DNA of 64,000 bases from Megamerina dolium. Taxonomy: Eukaryota; Arthropoda; Insecta; Diptera; Megamerinidae. How positions within the stretch are numbered: the first letter of the stretch is position 1; each line of letters starts with the position of its first letter. The position numbers and the translations under genes are program-made. Of the stretch, positions 21,378 through 32,720 are shown one piece after another. The notes beneath the pieces are model-generated. The model was not told where the DNA came from and searched no databases. It saw only the letters and a program-made list of their open reading frames with translations. The DNA lies in assembly GCA_963854835.1 (NCBI GenBank), contig OY978527.1, positions 30,112,047-30,176,046 on the forward strand, written 5' to 3'.

Positions 21378-22187
21378 ATGGCGTCAATATTTGGTGATAC
21401 AAACGACCTGTTCGAAGATAATCTAGATTTCCAGCCAAGTGACACGGAAGAAAATCAAGGGGCAGATGATAAGGAAATGGACGAGGGAGATCCTTCAACA
21501 TCAAAATCCGTCAAAGTAGAACCAAAAAAACGAACTGTAAGAAATCCTCGTCCAAGACTTAATATTGATACATTACGTGGACCTAGGGGTGTACAAACAA
21601 TTGAACATTATTTTCAAGACATTAATTACAAAGGTAAAGGCTTTGAGAAACACGATTTGGATGACGTGATGCGACGTCTTCAACATTGGGCTCACAGAAT
21701 GTATCCAACGTACAAATTTGACGACGTATTAACAAATATTGAACGGTTAGGAAAAAAGAAACCGCTTCAAGTTCATATGTCAAGATATAGGTTGGGATTG
21801 TTGGAAGATTTACCCAAAAATGACGAAATCAACGATGAAGATGGACAAAACCTCTCAGGCATAAAACAGTTGGAGGATGAACCATTTGATGAATTCGATG
21901 CTTTGCTTGGAGAACAAATCGCAATTTCAGAAAAGACACTGCGACCAACACTAGTTCAAAACAACAGTAATTTCGAAGATCTAAGCACTAGTAGCGATAT
22001 CACTTATGCCACGAATTCGTTGAAAGGAGTAACCGATGAAACTGACGGGCTTGTATTGGGACAAGTTTTGCCAAAATCAAAAACAACGGTGCAGTTAAGT
22101 GCCGAACAAATGGCACGCATAGCAGAAAATCGCCGTATTGCTCAGGAACGTTTACAAGCGAAAAGACTGCAACAGGCAAACCTCTAA
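21378..22187 (+). CDS. TIPIN: TIPIN/Swi3-type replication fork protection protein
   Basis: Intronless frame of 269 residues from ATG (context AGTAATGG) to TAA. An acidic N-terminus (FGDTNDLFEDNLDF) is followed by a basic linker and the Swi3/Csm3 domain at about residues 58-140 (RPRLNIDTLRGPRGVQTIEH, LDDVMRRLQHWAHRMYP, LQVHMSRYRLG). The C-terminus ends in a charged helix (AEQMARIAENRRIAQERLQA). Proteins of this family pair with Timeless at replication forks and support checkpoint signalling. It is convergent with FIG4, with about 840 bp and a SINE between the stop codons. An AATAAA follows at about 22202. Only the central domain is strongly conserved in the family, so the name rests on that domain. 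Confidence 0.9.
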   Translation: MASIFGDTNDLFEDNLDFQPSDTEENQGADDKEMDEGDPSTSKSVKVEPKKRTVRNPRPRLNIDTLRGPRGVQTIEHYFQDINYKGKGFEKHDLDDVMRRLQHWAHRMYPTYKFDDVLTNIERLGKKKPLQVHMSRYRLGLLEDLPKNDEINDEDGQNLSGIKQLEDEPFDEFDALLGEQIAISEKTLRPTLVQNNSNFEDLSTSSDITYATNSLKGVTDETDGLVLGQVLPKSKTTVQLSAEQMARIAENRRIAQERLQAKRLQQANL

Positions 22188-22394
22188 TTATATTAATATT
22201 TTTAATAAATTATCATTTAAAAAAAAGCGAGAGTGCAATTTTTGATTTTGTATTAATCATCTATACTATGTTGGTAATATATGAGACATGACGAATGGCC
22301 TTACGGAACATAATCTGTACACATTCCCTATTTTACTTGTAAAGTTTACATACACAAATTTTTGTTAAGATTTTCAAATTGTATATTCAATTAG

Positions 22395-22759
22395 TGAGTG
22401 CCGTAGCTCAGTGGTTAGTGTGTTCGCCTTCTGATCTGTAGGTCGTGGTTCAATCCCCGGCTGATGCATAACAAATTTAATATCGATAAGATTTTTCTTT
22501 CGAACGGTACCCACCTGTCGGCAAGCAATTGGCAATTCTTCCGACAGTAACAACTTGCCATGAAAAAGCTTCTTAAAGAACTCTGTGACAAAGCTCAGAA
22601 AAAGTGATGTCACAAGTGTTCTGCCGTTCGGAACCGGAACCTAAAATAAGTAGGTCCCTTCTAATATTGTCCAAAATTTAAGAAGCACAACAGTAATGGA
22701 AGAGAAGCTCGGCCAATGAGCCCTTTGGGGCTTTATGTGCCACATATTTATTTATTTAT
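22395..22759 (+). mobile_element. tRNA-headed SINE, TTTA-tail type
   Basis: Complete copy with a 13-bp target duplication TATATTCAATTAG (22382-22394, 22760-22772). The head has A-box-like TAGCTCAGTGGTTAG and B box GGTTCAATCCC. The body includes CACCTGTCGGCAA and AAAAAGTGATGTCACAAG, and the 3' end is GAGCCCTTTGGGGCTTTA followed by ATTT/TTTA repeats. It inserted between TIPIN and FIG4 without touching either. Confidence 0.92.
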
Positions 22760-23024
22760 TATATTCAATTAGAAATCAAGCATTTTTTGTATGTACCTGA
22801 TGAGAAAGCTACAAATGTGTACGGAACGATGAACATATAGTCTATCTAATACCAAAGTGAAATTGAAGTGATTTGATTCACTTTCACTCTAAAGTGAAAT
22901 ATACTATAGAACCTTACTATAGACAAACGTACAAATACTGAATTTTCGCCATATTTTTATTATAATTACATAATATATTATTGTGGTAATTTTACATTTT
23001 ACAAATATATTACAGATCACCTCA

Positions 23025-25784
23025 TTAAAGCACCTGATGATACTGATAAAGCACACCAAATTCTGAAGTTTTTGGAACGGCAATAAATCTTTCCAAATTT
23101 GTGCAGTAGTTTTCATAGATATGCTGATTTTTCTCGTTGACTACAGGATGTTCAACACTAAAATTGCTCCCTGTTCCATAATCACTTAAAGGTTCTAAGG
23201 TAATGCCTCGCATTAACTTTATAATTTCAGTATCACGGTGATGTGAAATTAGTGAATCGTTTTTATACAACCTTCCCATTTGCACATACTTCTTATAAAT
23301 TGTCATGTCGCCCTTTGATGGAGCAGACAATTTGCAGCCGTAAACTTCTTGCATTCCTGGCAGTACAGATTCAAAAGTGAATGTCGCTTGTTCACTAACT
23401 TCTGCTTTCTCGGCATTTGTTCCTGTGAAACTTGTACTTAGATCTTCGTCTGTCGAACTATCATCTGCCTCAGAAGAACTGGATGAATTACTATTCGTAG
23501 AACTGGTGGAGCTTTGGCCAGTTAGTGAAGGATTCTTACGTGTTTTACGCTCTTGAATTTGACGTTGAAATGGGCTGTAATTTGTGCGGAATGTTGGCAT
23601 GTAACGCATAGCCAATTGGCTAATTTCAAATGATATGTGCTCATTTAATTCGGTCCACTTAAAGGATTGGTGGTAGTTAGAATATGCATCAATCATTTCC
23701 AAGTCCTTAGAGTGAACTCGAAACAACTCTTTTACGATCTTATTTGCATCTGAAGAGGAAAACGGTAAACATACACGAACTCGTGGTCGTACCCAATCCG
23801 TAATCAGACGAGTTTCATTTACTGAACGTGATTTATAAGCATTATGCATATAGTAGTCGGTTTGCAGTTCCCAAATGGGTTGATTTTCTGTTGCAAATAA
23901 TATAGAATTTTTAGCTTTTAACATGCTGTAATAAAAATGTACTCTGAGTACTTACGTTTAGAAAAACTTTTGCTTGGAATATAGTAACCCAAAAATAGAT
24001 TTATGCTATGCTGCTTTTCAGTGTCACTAAAAGTGTTGCTATAATAACGGCTTAGAGTTTGCATAATATCATTTCCTTGTGATGCCCATGCAGCAGTCTT
24101 CCGATATGTCTTTATTCGGTGTACTAATTGTGATCCGCCATATTGTAGTGCCAATGTATCGCCATGTTCTTCATATAAATTTTCCAACATTGTTACACAA
24201 TCGGAATCAAATTCTAATTTGGCTGATTTTATAAATCCCAAATGCTCGAGTTGATGTCCCAACGCACATTTTCCTATAGCAAACTGTGCAGTATTCGTAC
24301 GGTCTAAACAATCAACACAGTTGGTACGCACAATTCCAGCTTGAAAAGATAACTGGCTGCCACAGGCCTTGAAAAACATTCCTGTCTGCTGAATAACACT
24401 CTCTGCTATGTCAGCAAGCATAGCCATAACGTTGCCGCCTCCACGGCTTTTGCGCGCCATATCGAAATGTATGTGCTTCATGCGATGCTGCGGCGGTAGA
24501 AATTGATTTAAATAGCGTATACTGTTGACTAATTCCTTGGATATTATTGATTCATGTTTGCGCTTTTCTCTTTTCTTAACCAAATTTAACATAATCACTG
24601 GAGATCCATAGTGAAAAAGTAATCTATCAAAGTGTCGAGATGGTGTTTGAGCATATGGGTCAGAAATATCTAATTGAATGGGAGGTTTCGGTACTATTTT
24701 GCTAATATCCTACGAGAAAGAGAATATATTGTGCTCATGTGAACATTATATTGTATTATAAGTAAGAGTACCTGTGACCAATGTGAGGGAATAGATCCAC
24801 GCATCTGTGTAAATGAACACATGCGCTGCCCATCAGTTACTATTTGTTCGGTTTCTACTTCGTTTGCAACATCACCTTGAAAATTGGCGCCTCTCTTAAG
24901 GAAGCGGGTACCAGCAAAGCGTGTGCTTCGTCGAGCAATCAAACACACGTTAACATGACGTCCAAATACGCTGATACAAGATTGACTAACATATCCGTGC
25001 GTAATCTCCAGCAGCCAATCTTTCAGCATAATACCTTTCATTGGTTGTAATAGGAAAGCATTCCATACAAATCGTTTACGTGAATTGCTCCGAAAAGCAT
25101 AGTGGACACGCTCATCTATACTCGTTACATTGTTTGTTAAAGAATTCCAATCTGGCAGAGGCTCATCATTTTCGAAATCAACATTGGGGCCCACATATCT
25201 GGGCGGTGATTCATTGTACTGTAATGTGCGTGTTAGATCATACGAATAGGAGAAATAGAAGTTACTGCGCAGATCGATGTTTTGAAACATTTTCTTATAA
25301 CGTTCCTCAAATGGGTGCAGAGTCCTCTGCACAGTCGATTCATTAACACGCACCATAACTGTGTCCTTAATAGTATATATTAGGTGCATTCCAATGTACG
25401 CACAGCATTTTCGCTTTGTTACCAACAACAAATAGTATCCCTCCAAAAAGCGTACAAAACCTAGGACACCGTATGCAGATATAATCTTTGGCGATCCAGA
25501 TAACGAACTTAAAAAACGACGAATCTCAATTGCACTAAACTCATTGGGATTCTCCTCAATAACCAAGTCATTTTTCGTTCGATCTATAATCAACAAGCGA
25601 AAACGAGTCTCTCTATTATTACTGCCCACCAGGTACAATCGCTGTATAATATGTGTAAATTTGTGATTAACTTGTTCATCTCTTTTTTTTTTTTTTATTT
25701 ACTTACTGTTCTCGTTTCATAAAGAACCACTTTTTGTATAGCACTAATAAGTGGGTGGAAAATTATGTTCGTACTTGATTTCAT
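23025..25784 (-). CDS. FIG4: FIG4 polyphosphoinositide 5-phosphatase (SAC domain)
   Basis: Removes the 5-phosphate of PI(3,5)P2 on endosomal and lysosomal membranes, in complex with Vac14 and the PIKfyve/Fab1 kinase. Four exons from 5' to 3': 25784-25707, 25641-24772, 24709-23956 and 23887-23025, giving 854 residues by my count, close to the family's length. Landmarks: N-terminal ISAIQKVVLYETRT|RLYLVGSNN, then FGFVRFLEGYYLLLVTKRK-like sequence, FYFSYSYDLTRTLQYN, RFAGTRFLKRG, MRGSIPSHWSQ, and the catalytic RTNCVDCLDRTN (CX5R type) at about residue 447. After that come INLFLGYYIPSK and ENQPIWELQTDYYMH. A Ser-rich acidic linker (near 23450-23530) precedes the conserved end, FGVLYQYHQVL. All catalytic residues are present. 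The acceptor of the last exon (TTGCAACAG) was chosen because it restores frame and similarity. Confidence 0.95.
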
Positions 25785-25904
25785 ATCTACTGTATATTTT
25801 TTTACCACTTCATATTTACAAATGTTTTATGGTACCTACCAAGAATGATAGAAATCATTCTTGTTACCTACAATGCAACATTGCAACAACTGTCAACTCT
25901 TAGA

Positions 25905-26842
25905 TTAAAGTGGACCTCCATAACATCCGCGTGCGTGCGAATGCATTCTCCGTGTAACGTCGGGTCACTTGTCACTTAATTCGTTTGTTTAAACAAATTA
26001 AAAAATCGGAAATATAACGATTGATCCTGAAAATAGAATCTTCAATAAAGTTTCGAGAATTTTTTCAAATTTTTTGAGCACTCACGTATTTTTTTAAGAG
26101 CTGGACGTAACTGACCCAACGTTACACAGAAGAGGTGCGAAAAACGACGTTACATGGCAAGGGTTAATGCTATTCTAAAAAATAAAAGCATGTTAATAAG
26201 AATGGACGAAGATTTCACGTTTATATTGATGGTGCTTGGCAGTGTAACTATAGTGTAATTGGAGTGCATTAAACAAATGACAACAAGAAGGATGTGCGTG
26301 CAAGAAATATATTTCTGGAGTTAGTGGTTTCTTTGCCATAACGTCCTAGAAATTAAAACTGCGTGGTCCTGAACAATTTCGCACCGAAACTCGTACGAAA
26401 CTCAGTCTTTCATGCTTTATTCACTCTCACAAAGTTGTAAAAGCATTCCAAGCGGCCAGCAATTTTGTTGGATGGTAGGCTGTAGCTTACATTAATATTT
26501 TTTATTTTCACGAAAGAATTAAATAAAGATTGCTATGCTTTGTACCATCAAATAAATATTGTCTTTTTATTTCATTATCACATTTCACTTCATTTTTATC
26601 ATTTCATCATTTTGATTTACTATTATTACCATCATTTTGATTTACAGCGTTATCGTATTAGTATTTGTTCACACAAATGCCAGTTGTCCTTTTACGCATA
26701 AAAGTAGAAAAAGTTTATCTTTTATGAGTGCAAATACTTTTGCGAGCGTACCTATGGAGTTCATCCCATAATTTTGCGGGTTTTCTGCTCTGCTGTCAAA
26801 TGCACGCGTACGTCTATGCACGCATTGGAGGTCCACTTTAAT
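25905..26842. mobile_element. TIR element of about 940 bp
   Basis: The termini ATTAAAGTGGACCTCC and GGAGGTCCACTTTAAT are inverted repeats. The interior has no convincing transposase. The right-hand 170 bp recurs, diverged, at 47690-47786 plus 48313-48385. A direct repeat GCAACATTGCAACA sits outside each end (25875-25888, 26876-26889) but is not immediately adjacent, so the target duplication is uncertain. It lies just upstream of FIG4. Confidence 0.7.
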
Positions 26843-27149
26843 ATAGGTTTGTTATGTGGACGTACGAACAACACCGCAACATTGCAACACGACGACAATT
26901 GGCGCAGTCGTCGACTTCAATCTATTTCTATTTTGAAGTATATCTACTTTCTCTTGTTTTTTTTCGATCGATATACTACTAATGAAATAATTTGTGAAAT
27001 GTGTAATGAAAGTTATTGTTCTATTTTTGGAAAATGTATTTTAATAAATTTTTAATGTTTTGATTTTAATGTCAACAAGTTCAGCTCGTTCCTGTCAGCT
27101 GTTTAGTCGACTACGTCACTGTAGGACTATTTGGTTACTTTCCCAGTAA
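26843..27149. other. Non-coding stretch before the non-LTR nest
   Basis: Short AT-rich region with no recognised feature apart from the 14-bp direct repeat at 26876. Confidence 0.4.
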
Positions 27150-27724
27150 GAATTAGGTTAGGTTAGAGCGGCCGCCCTCTCTAATGAGAGAGAGCGCACA
27201 TAGGCCAGAATTAGGCCCGTTGTGATACCGTCACACGGATTTTTCCTTCACCTAGCTACTCGCTGAACCAACCGGAACGTTGAATGAATTTGAGGAGATT
27301 GACAATATCGATCTGGGATAGTTGGGCTAGGTCACTCAAATGTTAGTGTCCTAGAAATTTTTTTCGGTTTTTACATAAGGCGGGGCAGGTACATAGCAGA
27401 TGTGAGATCGTCTCAAGTTCCTCCTCATCTCTGCAGCTTCTGCAGAAATCATGAGTGAGGTTGCCCAAACCTAATCTCATAGCGTGAGGACCTATGAGGT
27501 AGTGACCAGTGACCACTCCCACATAGGTCGAGATGTCTACCCTATTAAGATCGGCAAGTTTTCGTGAACGTTTCTTGCTGAGTAGGGGCTACAGCAATTG
27601 CGCCGTCCTACAGACGGGTGTATCCGTCCATCTTTTCTGGAAGACGTTAGTGGTGATAACCTCCAAATTAAGCTTGCACGTGGCTATGGGGATCCCTAAC
27701 CGAGAATTCTCCTGGGTTAGAGGC

Positions 27725-28395
27725 TCAATTGTACCCTGTCTTGCAAGCTTGCTGGGTACCCCTGTGTCCGGGTACCCAGCACAGGAGAATATTGTGCTGC
27801 TCAGCCATCTCGTTAAGAGATTTGCGGCAGTCAAGAATGGTCTTCCATTTCTCGAGAAATGAGTCCAGGGCCTTAATTGCAGCTTGGCTATTGCTCAAGA
27901 GCAGATGTCTCTGCGGGAGACAAAGCTCTGTTTGATCCAAGTAAGAGCATTGTGAATCGCTTTAACTTCTGCCTGAAACACACTTCACTGGTCAGGCAGG
28001 CGGAAAGAAATATTAAAGTTGAATGGTTCGGAATACACACCTGCTCCCACTCTTCCATTAAGCTTAGAGCCATCAGTAAAGATGAGAGTATAATTAGGGA
28101 TGAATCTTTCCGCCTCCCAGGCGAGTCTATCAGGGAAAGAGGTTAGGAATTTCCTTTCAAAGGCATATATCGGCTTGATATAATCAAGTGAAGTTTCAAT
28201 ATTAAAATTATTCAGTATGCTTGCATGTCCGAAGGACTTTGATGTCCATTGGTGCAAGCCTTGAGGCCGCCAGCTGCTAACCAAGTAAGTCAAGCGGAGT
28301 AAGATGCAGAAGCACTTCTAGTGCTAACGTTGGAGTTGTTCTCAGTGCTCTCGTTATTAAAATACAAGCTGCTCTTTGTAAATTCCAAGAGCCGT
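27725..28395 (-). pseudogene. RNase H and reverse transcriptase C-terminus of the host non-LTR element
   Basis: Antisense order: LQRAACILITRALRTTPTLA, then FIPNYTLIFTDGSKLNG (first RNase H aspartate), AEVKAI-like sequence, LLSNSQAAIKALDSF and LLCWVPGHRG. These are the normal RNase H landmarks. Frameshifts separate the parts. Confidence 0.78.
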
Positions 28396-28396
28396 T

Positions 28397-31318
28397 AGGT
28401 TCTCCAGTACTTGGTCTTTCCACCGGAGGTTAGGTCATCCTCTTCTGCGTCGTCCTCCAGCGGGCTCCGAATATAACACCTTCTTAGCTGGAGCGTGTTC
28501 TTCCATTCGCTCGACATGACCTAGCCAGCGCAGCTGCTGGATTTTGATGCGCTTTACTATGTCAATATCGGCATACAGCTCGTACAGCTCATGGTTGTAC
28601 CTTATTCGGTACTTGCCACCAACGCAAATAGGTCCAAAGATCTTGCGTAGGACTTTTCTCTCGAAAACCACAAGCATTCGCTCATCCGAGGTGGAAATTG
28701 TCCAGGCTTCAGCGCCATATGTTAGGACAGGCATGATGAGATACTTGTAGAGTGTAGTGTTCGGTCTTCGAGAGAGGGCTCGACTTCTCACTTACTCAGT
28801 CCAAAGTAACACAAGTTAACAAGAGTTATCCTACGCATGATCTCCAAGCTGACGTCATTACAGTTGTTGATGCTGGTTCCAAGATAGACAAAGTCCCTTA
28901 CTACTTCAAAAGCGTAGTTGTCAACAGTGACGTGCTGTCCAAGACGCCGGGACTCTTTGTTTGTTGACACCGGATACTTCGTCTTGCCCTCGTTCACCGT
29001 AAGACCCATCCGACGCGACTCTCTTTCCAACTCTGAGAATGCTGCAATGACTGCTCATGCTCATGACACTTTTGTTGAAGATAGTGCCATTATGTCGTAA
29101 ATCAGCAGCTCGTATTATTTTCTCCATAATAAGATTGAAGAAGTCGCACGATAACGAATCACCTTGTCTGAAACCCTGTTCGGTATTAAACGGTGCAGAG
29201 AGGTCCTTCCCAATTTTCACTGCACAACGGGAGTTATGCAGTGTCATTCTACAAAGTCGAATGAGCTTTGCAGGAATACCGAACTCAGACATTGTTGCGT
29301 AGAGGTAATCCCCTACCGGACTGTCGAAAGCGGCTTTATTATAAACAAATAGGTGGTGTGTGTCGATCTGTTTTTCTTGGGTCTTCTCCAGGATTTGGCG
29401 CAGTGTGAAAATCTGGTCGATGGTGGATTTACCAGGTCTGAAGCCACACTGATACGGTCCAATCAGGTTGTGGAGCATGGGCTTCAATCTTTCACACAAT
29501 ACGCTCGATAGGACCTTGTATGCGATACTCAGGAGACTTATTCCACGGTAGTTGGCGCAAATTGTGGGGTCTCCTTTTTTATGTACAGGACAGAACACTG
29601 AGCCTCCAATCATCAGGCATGCTTTCATCCGACCATATTCTGCTTATGAGCTGGTGCATGCAGGCGAGCAGCTCATCGCCTCCGGTCTTAAACAACTCGG
29701 CAGGTAGGCCATCAGCACCTGCAGCTTTATTGTTCTTCAGCCTTAAAATGGCCGTTTCAACCTCATCATAGTCGGGTGTTGGAACATCAACACCATCATC
29801 TGTAATCGGGGTTATCGGGCAATCCTCTCCACTGGCGGAATTGTTCGTAGCATCGCCATTCAGTACCGCGGAGAAGTTTTCCCTCCATAGGCTCAGTACA
29901 CTCTGGACATCTGTAACCAGATTCCCATTTCCATCATGACAAGAAGAGGCTCCGGGATTTAAACCTCCACTCAGGCGCTTGATCTTTTCGAAGAATTTTC
30001 GAGTCTCATTCTTGTCGGTACACATCTCTATCTCCTCACACTCGCGTCTTTCTTGTTCTCTTTTCTTGCGCCTGAAAAAACGTCTCTCTGCACTCCTTTT
30101 CTCTCTGTACCGCTCCTTAACAGCTCGCGTTGCACCTGCATGCAGGGTTCTTCTGTAGGCGGCGTCTTTCTCTGCTGTAGCGTCGCGACACTCCTGATCA
30201 TACCACGCATTCCTCAGAGGCCGGTAATAACCGATTACCTCCTCGGCAGCAGTAGTCATGGAGTGGGATATGTGTGTCCACCGTGCGCATATATCATCAA
30301 GTGGGGGAGTGTTCCGCATAAGTAGATCGGATATCCGAGTGGAAAATGCATCTGCTGTCTCTGGTGATCGCAGCTTACTGACGTCGAGCTTTCTCTGTGT
30401 GGGACTTCTCTTGTTATTTGCGACACATAAACGTGTGCGCTCCTTAGCTGCAACAAGGTAGTGATCCGAGTCGATGTTGGCACCATGGATCGATTTCACG
30501 TTCATCACACTGGAAGCATGCCTTCCGTCAATCACCACATGATCAATTTGGTTTCTTGTTCTTTGATCTGGAGACAGCCATGTCGCTTTGTGGATGTCGA
30601 GATGTTGGAATCTGGTACCACCAATTACCATGTTTCGTGATGCGGCGAAGTCGATCAGCCTCATTCAGTTATCGGAGGTGTTCTGGTGGAGGCTGAATTT
30701 TCCGACAGTTGGACCAAAGGTACCTTCCTTGCCCACCCTGGCATTAAAGTCGCCAAGCACGATTTTGATATCGTGGCGGGGGCAGCGGTCGTAAGCTTCT
30801 TCGAGGCGCTGGAAGAAGCTCTCCTTGGTCACATTGTCCTTCTCATCAGTCGGAGCGTGGGCACATATAAGGCTGATGTTAAAGAATTTTGCCTTGATGT
30901 GGATTGTGGCCAGCCGTTCGTTTCCAGGCGTGAACTGTGAGACAAGATGTCATAGTCTCTTGCTGACCAAAAATCCACATCCTAATTCGTGCCTTTCAGC
31001 ATGGCAACTGTAGTAGATGTCACAGGACGCTCTTTTGGAGCAGCCCTGTCCCGTCCATCGCATTTCCTGGAGAGCGGTGATGTCAGCTCTGTATTTTTCG
31101 AGGACATCAACCAGCTGGATAGAGGCACCCTCCCTATAAAGGGACCGGACATTCCAGGTGCATATCCGTAAATCCTTTTTTCGTTTGCGGGGGTCATTAA
31201 CAAAGGTAGTCCTTTTCCGAGGCATTTTTATATTGTTCACTGGTTAAGTTTTTTTATGTGGCGGGTCCCAAACCCAACGCACAACCTCTAACCGAGGAGA
31301 TTTTCGCCATATCCCTTA
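28397..31318 (-). mobile_element. RTE-type non-LTR retrotransposon inserted in the LOA-like element
   Basis: Near-complete but defective. The start ATG near 31225 opens MPRKRTTFVNDPRKRKKDLR, then ICTWNVRSLYREG and ITALQEMRWTGQG (endonuclease). The rest of the endonuclease (NQIDHVVIDGRH, DSDHYLVAAK) reaches about 30350. A long linker frame runs from 30664 to 29579, and the reverse transcriptase follows to 28397 ([37 protein letters not shown]). Compared with the 13496 fragment, about 35 bp including the catalytic YADD box are missing near 29060. In-frame stops and frameshifts add to this. The true C-terminus, seen at 8591, is absent. The protein is like BovB-type RTE and vertebrate 'craniofacial development protein 2' sequences. 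Confidence 0.85.
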
Positions 31319-31320
31319 TA

Positions 31321-31828
31321 GCCTAGACAGATGGCAGCCTAATTCCGGATTACCGGCGCACTTAATCCGAATAAAATAATAACCTGACAGACGGCAATAT
31401 TGCAGATTAACTAAACGGCTGATTGCTGTTTTATTAGGTCTGCCCACTTACATTACTATCATCTATCACTCTCATTATGAGAAAATACACAAGAAGTACG
31501 TGAACTGAAAACTATTAGAAACTTGTAAATTGACATTCACCGTTCGTAATTGACAGCTAGATTTATTTGTTCGCCAACACTTTTGATGTTGAAAACTGTT
31601 AACAATTGTGGAAAGTTTTTTGTTAGCGAACGCACCTAATATTTTGTAAAATGGATGAAGAAAAATTCACAATAGTCAATTTTCAGCAGTGTTGCCATCG
31701 CAAATTGCCTTAATCCTCTTTTATTTTGAGAATTAACTCATAGAGTTTATGCGGATTAGCTGCAGTTAATGCCCGAGTTAATTCGAATTAACTCGGTAAT
31801 CCGGAATTAGGCTGCCGTCTGTCTAGGC
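31321..31828. mobile_element. MITE family 1, copy 2
   Basis: The ends GCCTAGACAGATGGCAGCC and GGCTGCCGTCTGTCTAGGC are flanked by TA (31319-31320, 31829-31830). It sits exactly between the 5' end of the RTE-type element and the interrupted reverse transcriptase of the LOA-like element. Same orientation as copy 3 at 47787. Confidence 0.88.
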
Positions 31829-32720
31829 TATTAGTATTTCCGGAAATTTTCCAGCCACCAACAAGACAACGTCATCGGCATAAGCAATTACTCCGCACCC
31901 CTTACCCTCTATTTCCCGTAGTAGTTCGGGAACTACCAAGATCCATAAAACAGGGGAGAGCACGCCACCTTGTGGGGTTCCTCTTCTTACACGTTTAGTG
32001 ATGATAGATCCACCCAGCTCGGATGTAATGAGTCTATCTTTCAATAGCCGTTCTATCCATCTGCTGAGCGTTACCTCCACCCCGAGTCGTGCAAGAGCCT
32101 CCGTGATTGCCCTGGGTTGTACGTTGTTGAAGGCACCTTCAATATCCGTGAATGCCGCTAGTACAAATTCTTTATTATGAAGAGATTTTTCCACAGTTGA
32201 AACTAACGCATGTAGCGCTGTTTCAACGGACTTTCCCTTTGTGTATGCATGTTGAGAAGGAGACAGCATCTCGCTGCTTATGGTGTATCTTAGATGGATA
32301 TCTAGCAATCTTTCCAGTGTTTTAAGTAAGAATGACGATAGACTAATTGGTCTAAAGTAATTTGGGCTTGTATGGGAGCTCTTTCCAGCCTTGGGTATGA
32401 AGACAACTTTGACTTGTCTCCAGAGTTTTGGAATATAGCCAAGGCTTATGCAGGCAATGAAAATCTGCTTTAGCCATGGAAGAATCAGTTTGGCTACCTG
32501 TTGTAGCTGTGCTGGAATTATTCTGTCAGGTCCAGGGGATTTGTAGGGCTTGAACTTGTTTATCGCCCAAGTAATTCTCTCCGATGCAACTATTGAATAG
32601 TCTAGCGGTAATGGCTTGTAATCAAGCGGGGTTTCAGTTTCAGACGGATCATTTGGGAAATGTGCATTTACTAGCATTTGCAGCGTTTCAGTAGAGGTTG
32701 TGGTTCACATTCCATCTGGT
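31829..32720 (-). pseudogene. Reverse transcriptase domain of the LOA-like element
   Basis: A long open antisense frame with fingers/palm motifs in order: YKSPGPDRIIPAQLQQ, YIPKLWRQVKVVFIPK, FRPISLSSFLLKTLERLLD, QHAYTKGKSVETAL, FTDIEGAFNNV, RRGTPQGGVLSPVLW and the catalytic VIAYADDVVLLVAGKFPE. The frame ends at the MITE junction; the thumb is lost. Confidence 0.85.

Noticed and set aside
23918..23956. Extension of the FIG4 exon past 23956, or a last exon starting at the AG before 23924
   Set aside because: Those choices give stops or the wrong phase. Donor GTAAGT at 23955 and acceptor TTGCAACAG before 23887 restore SK|QNQPIWELQ.
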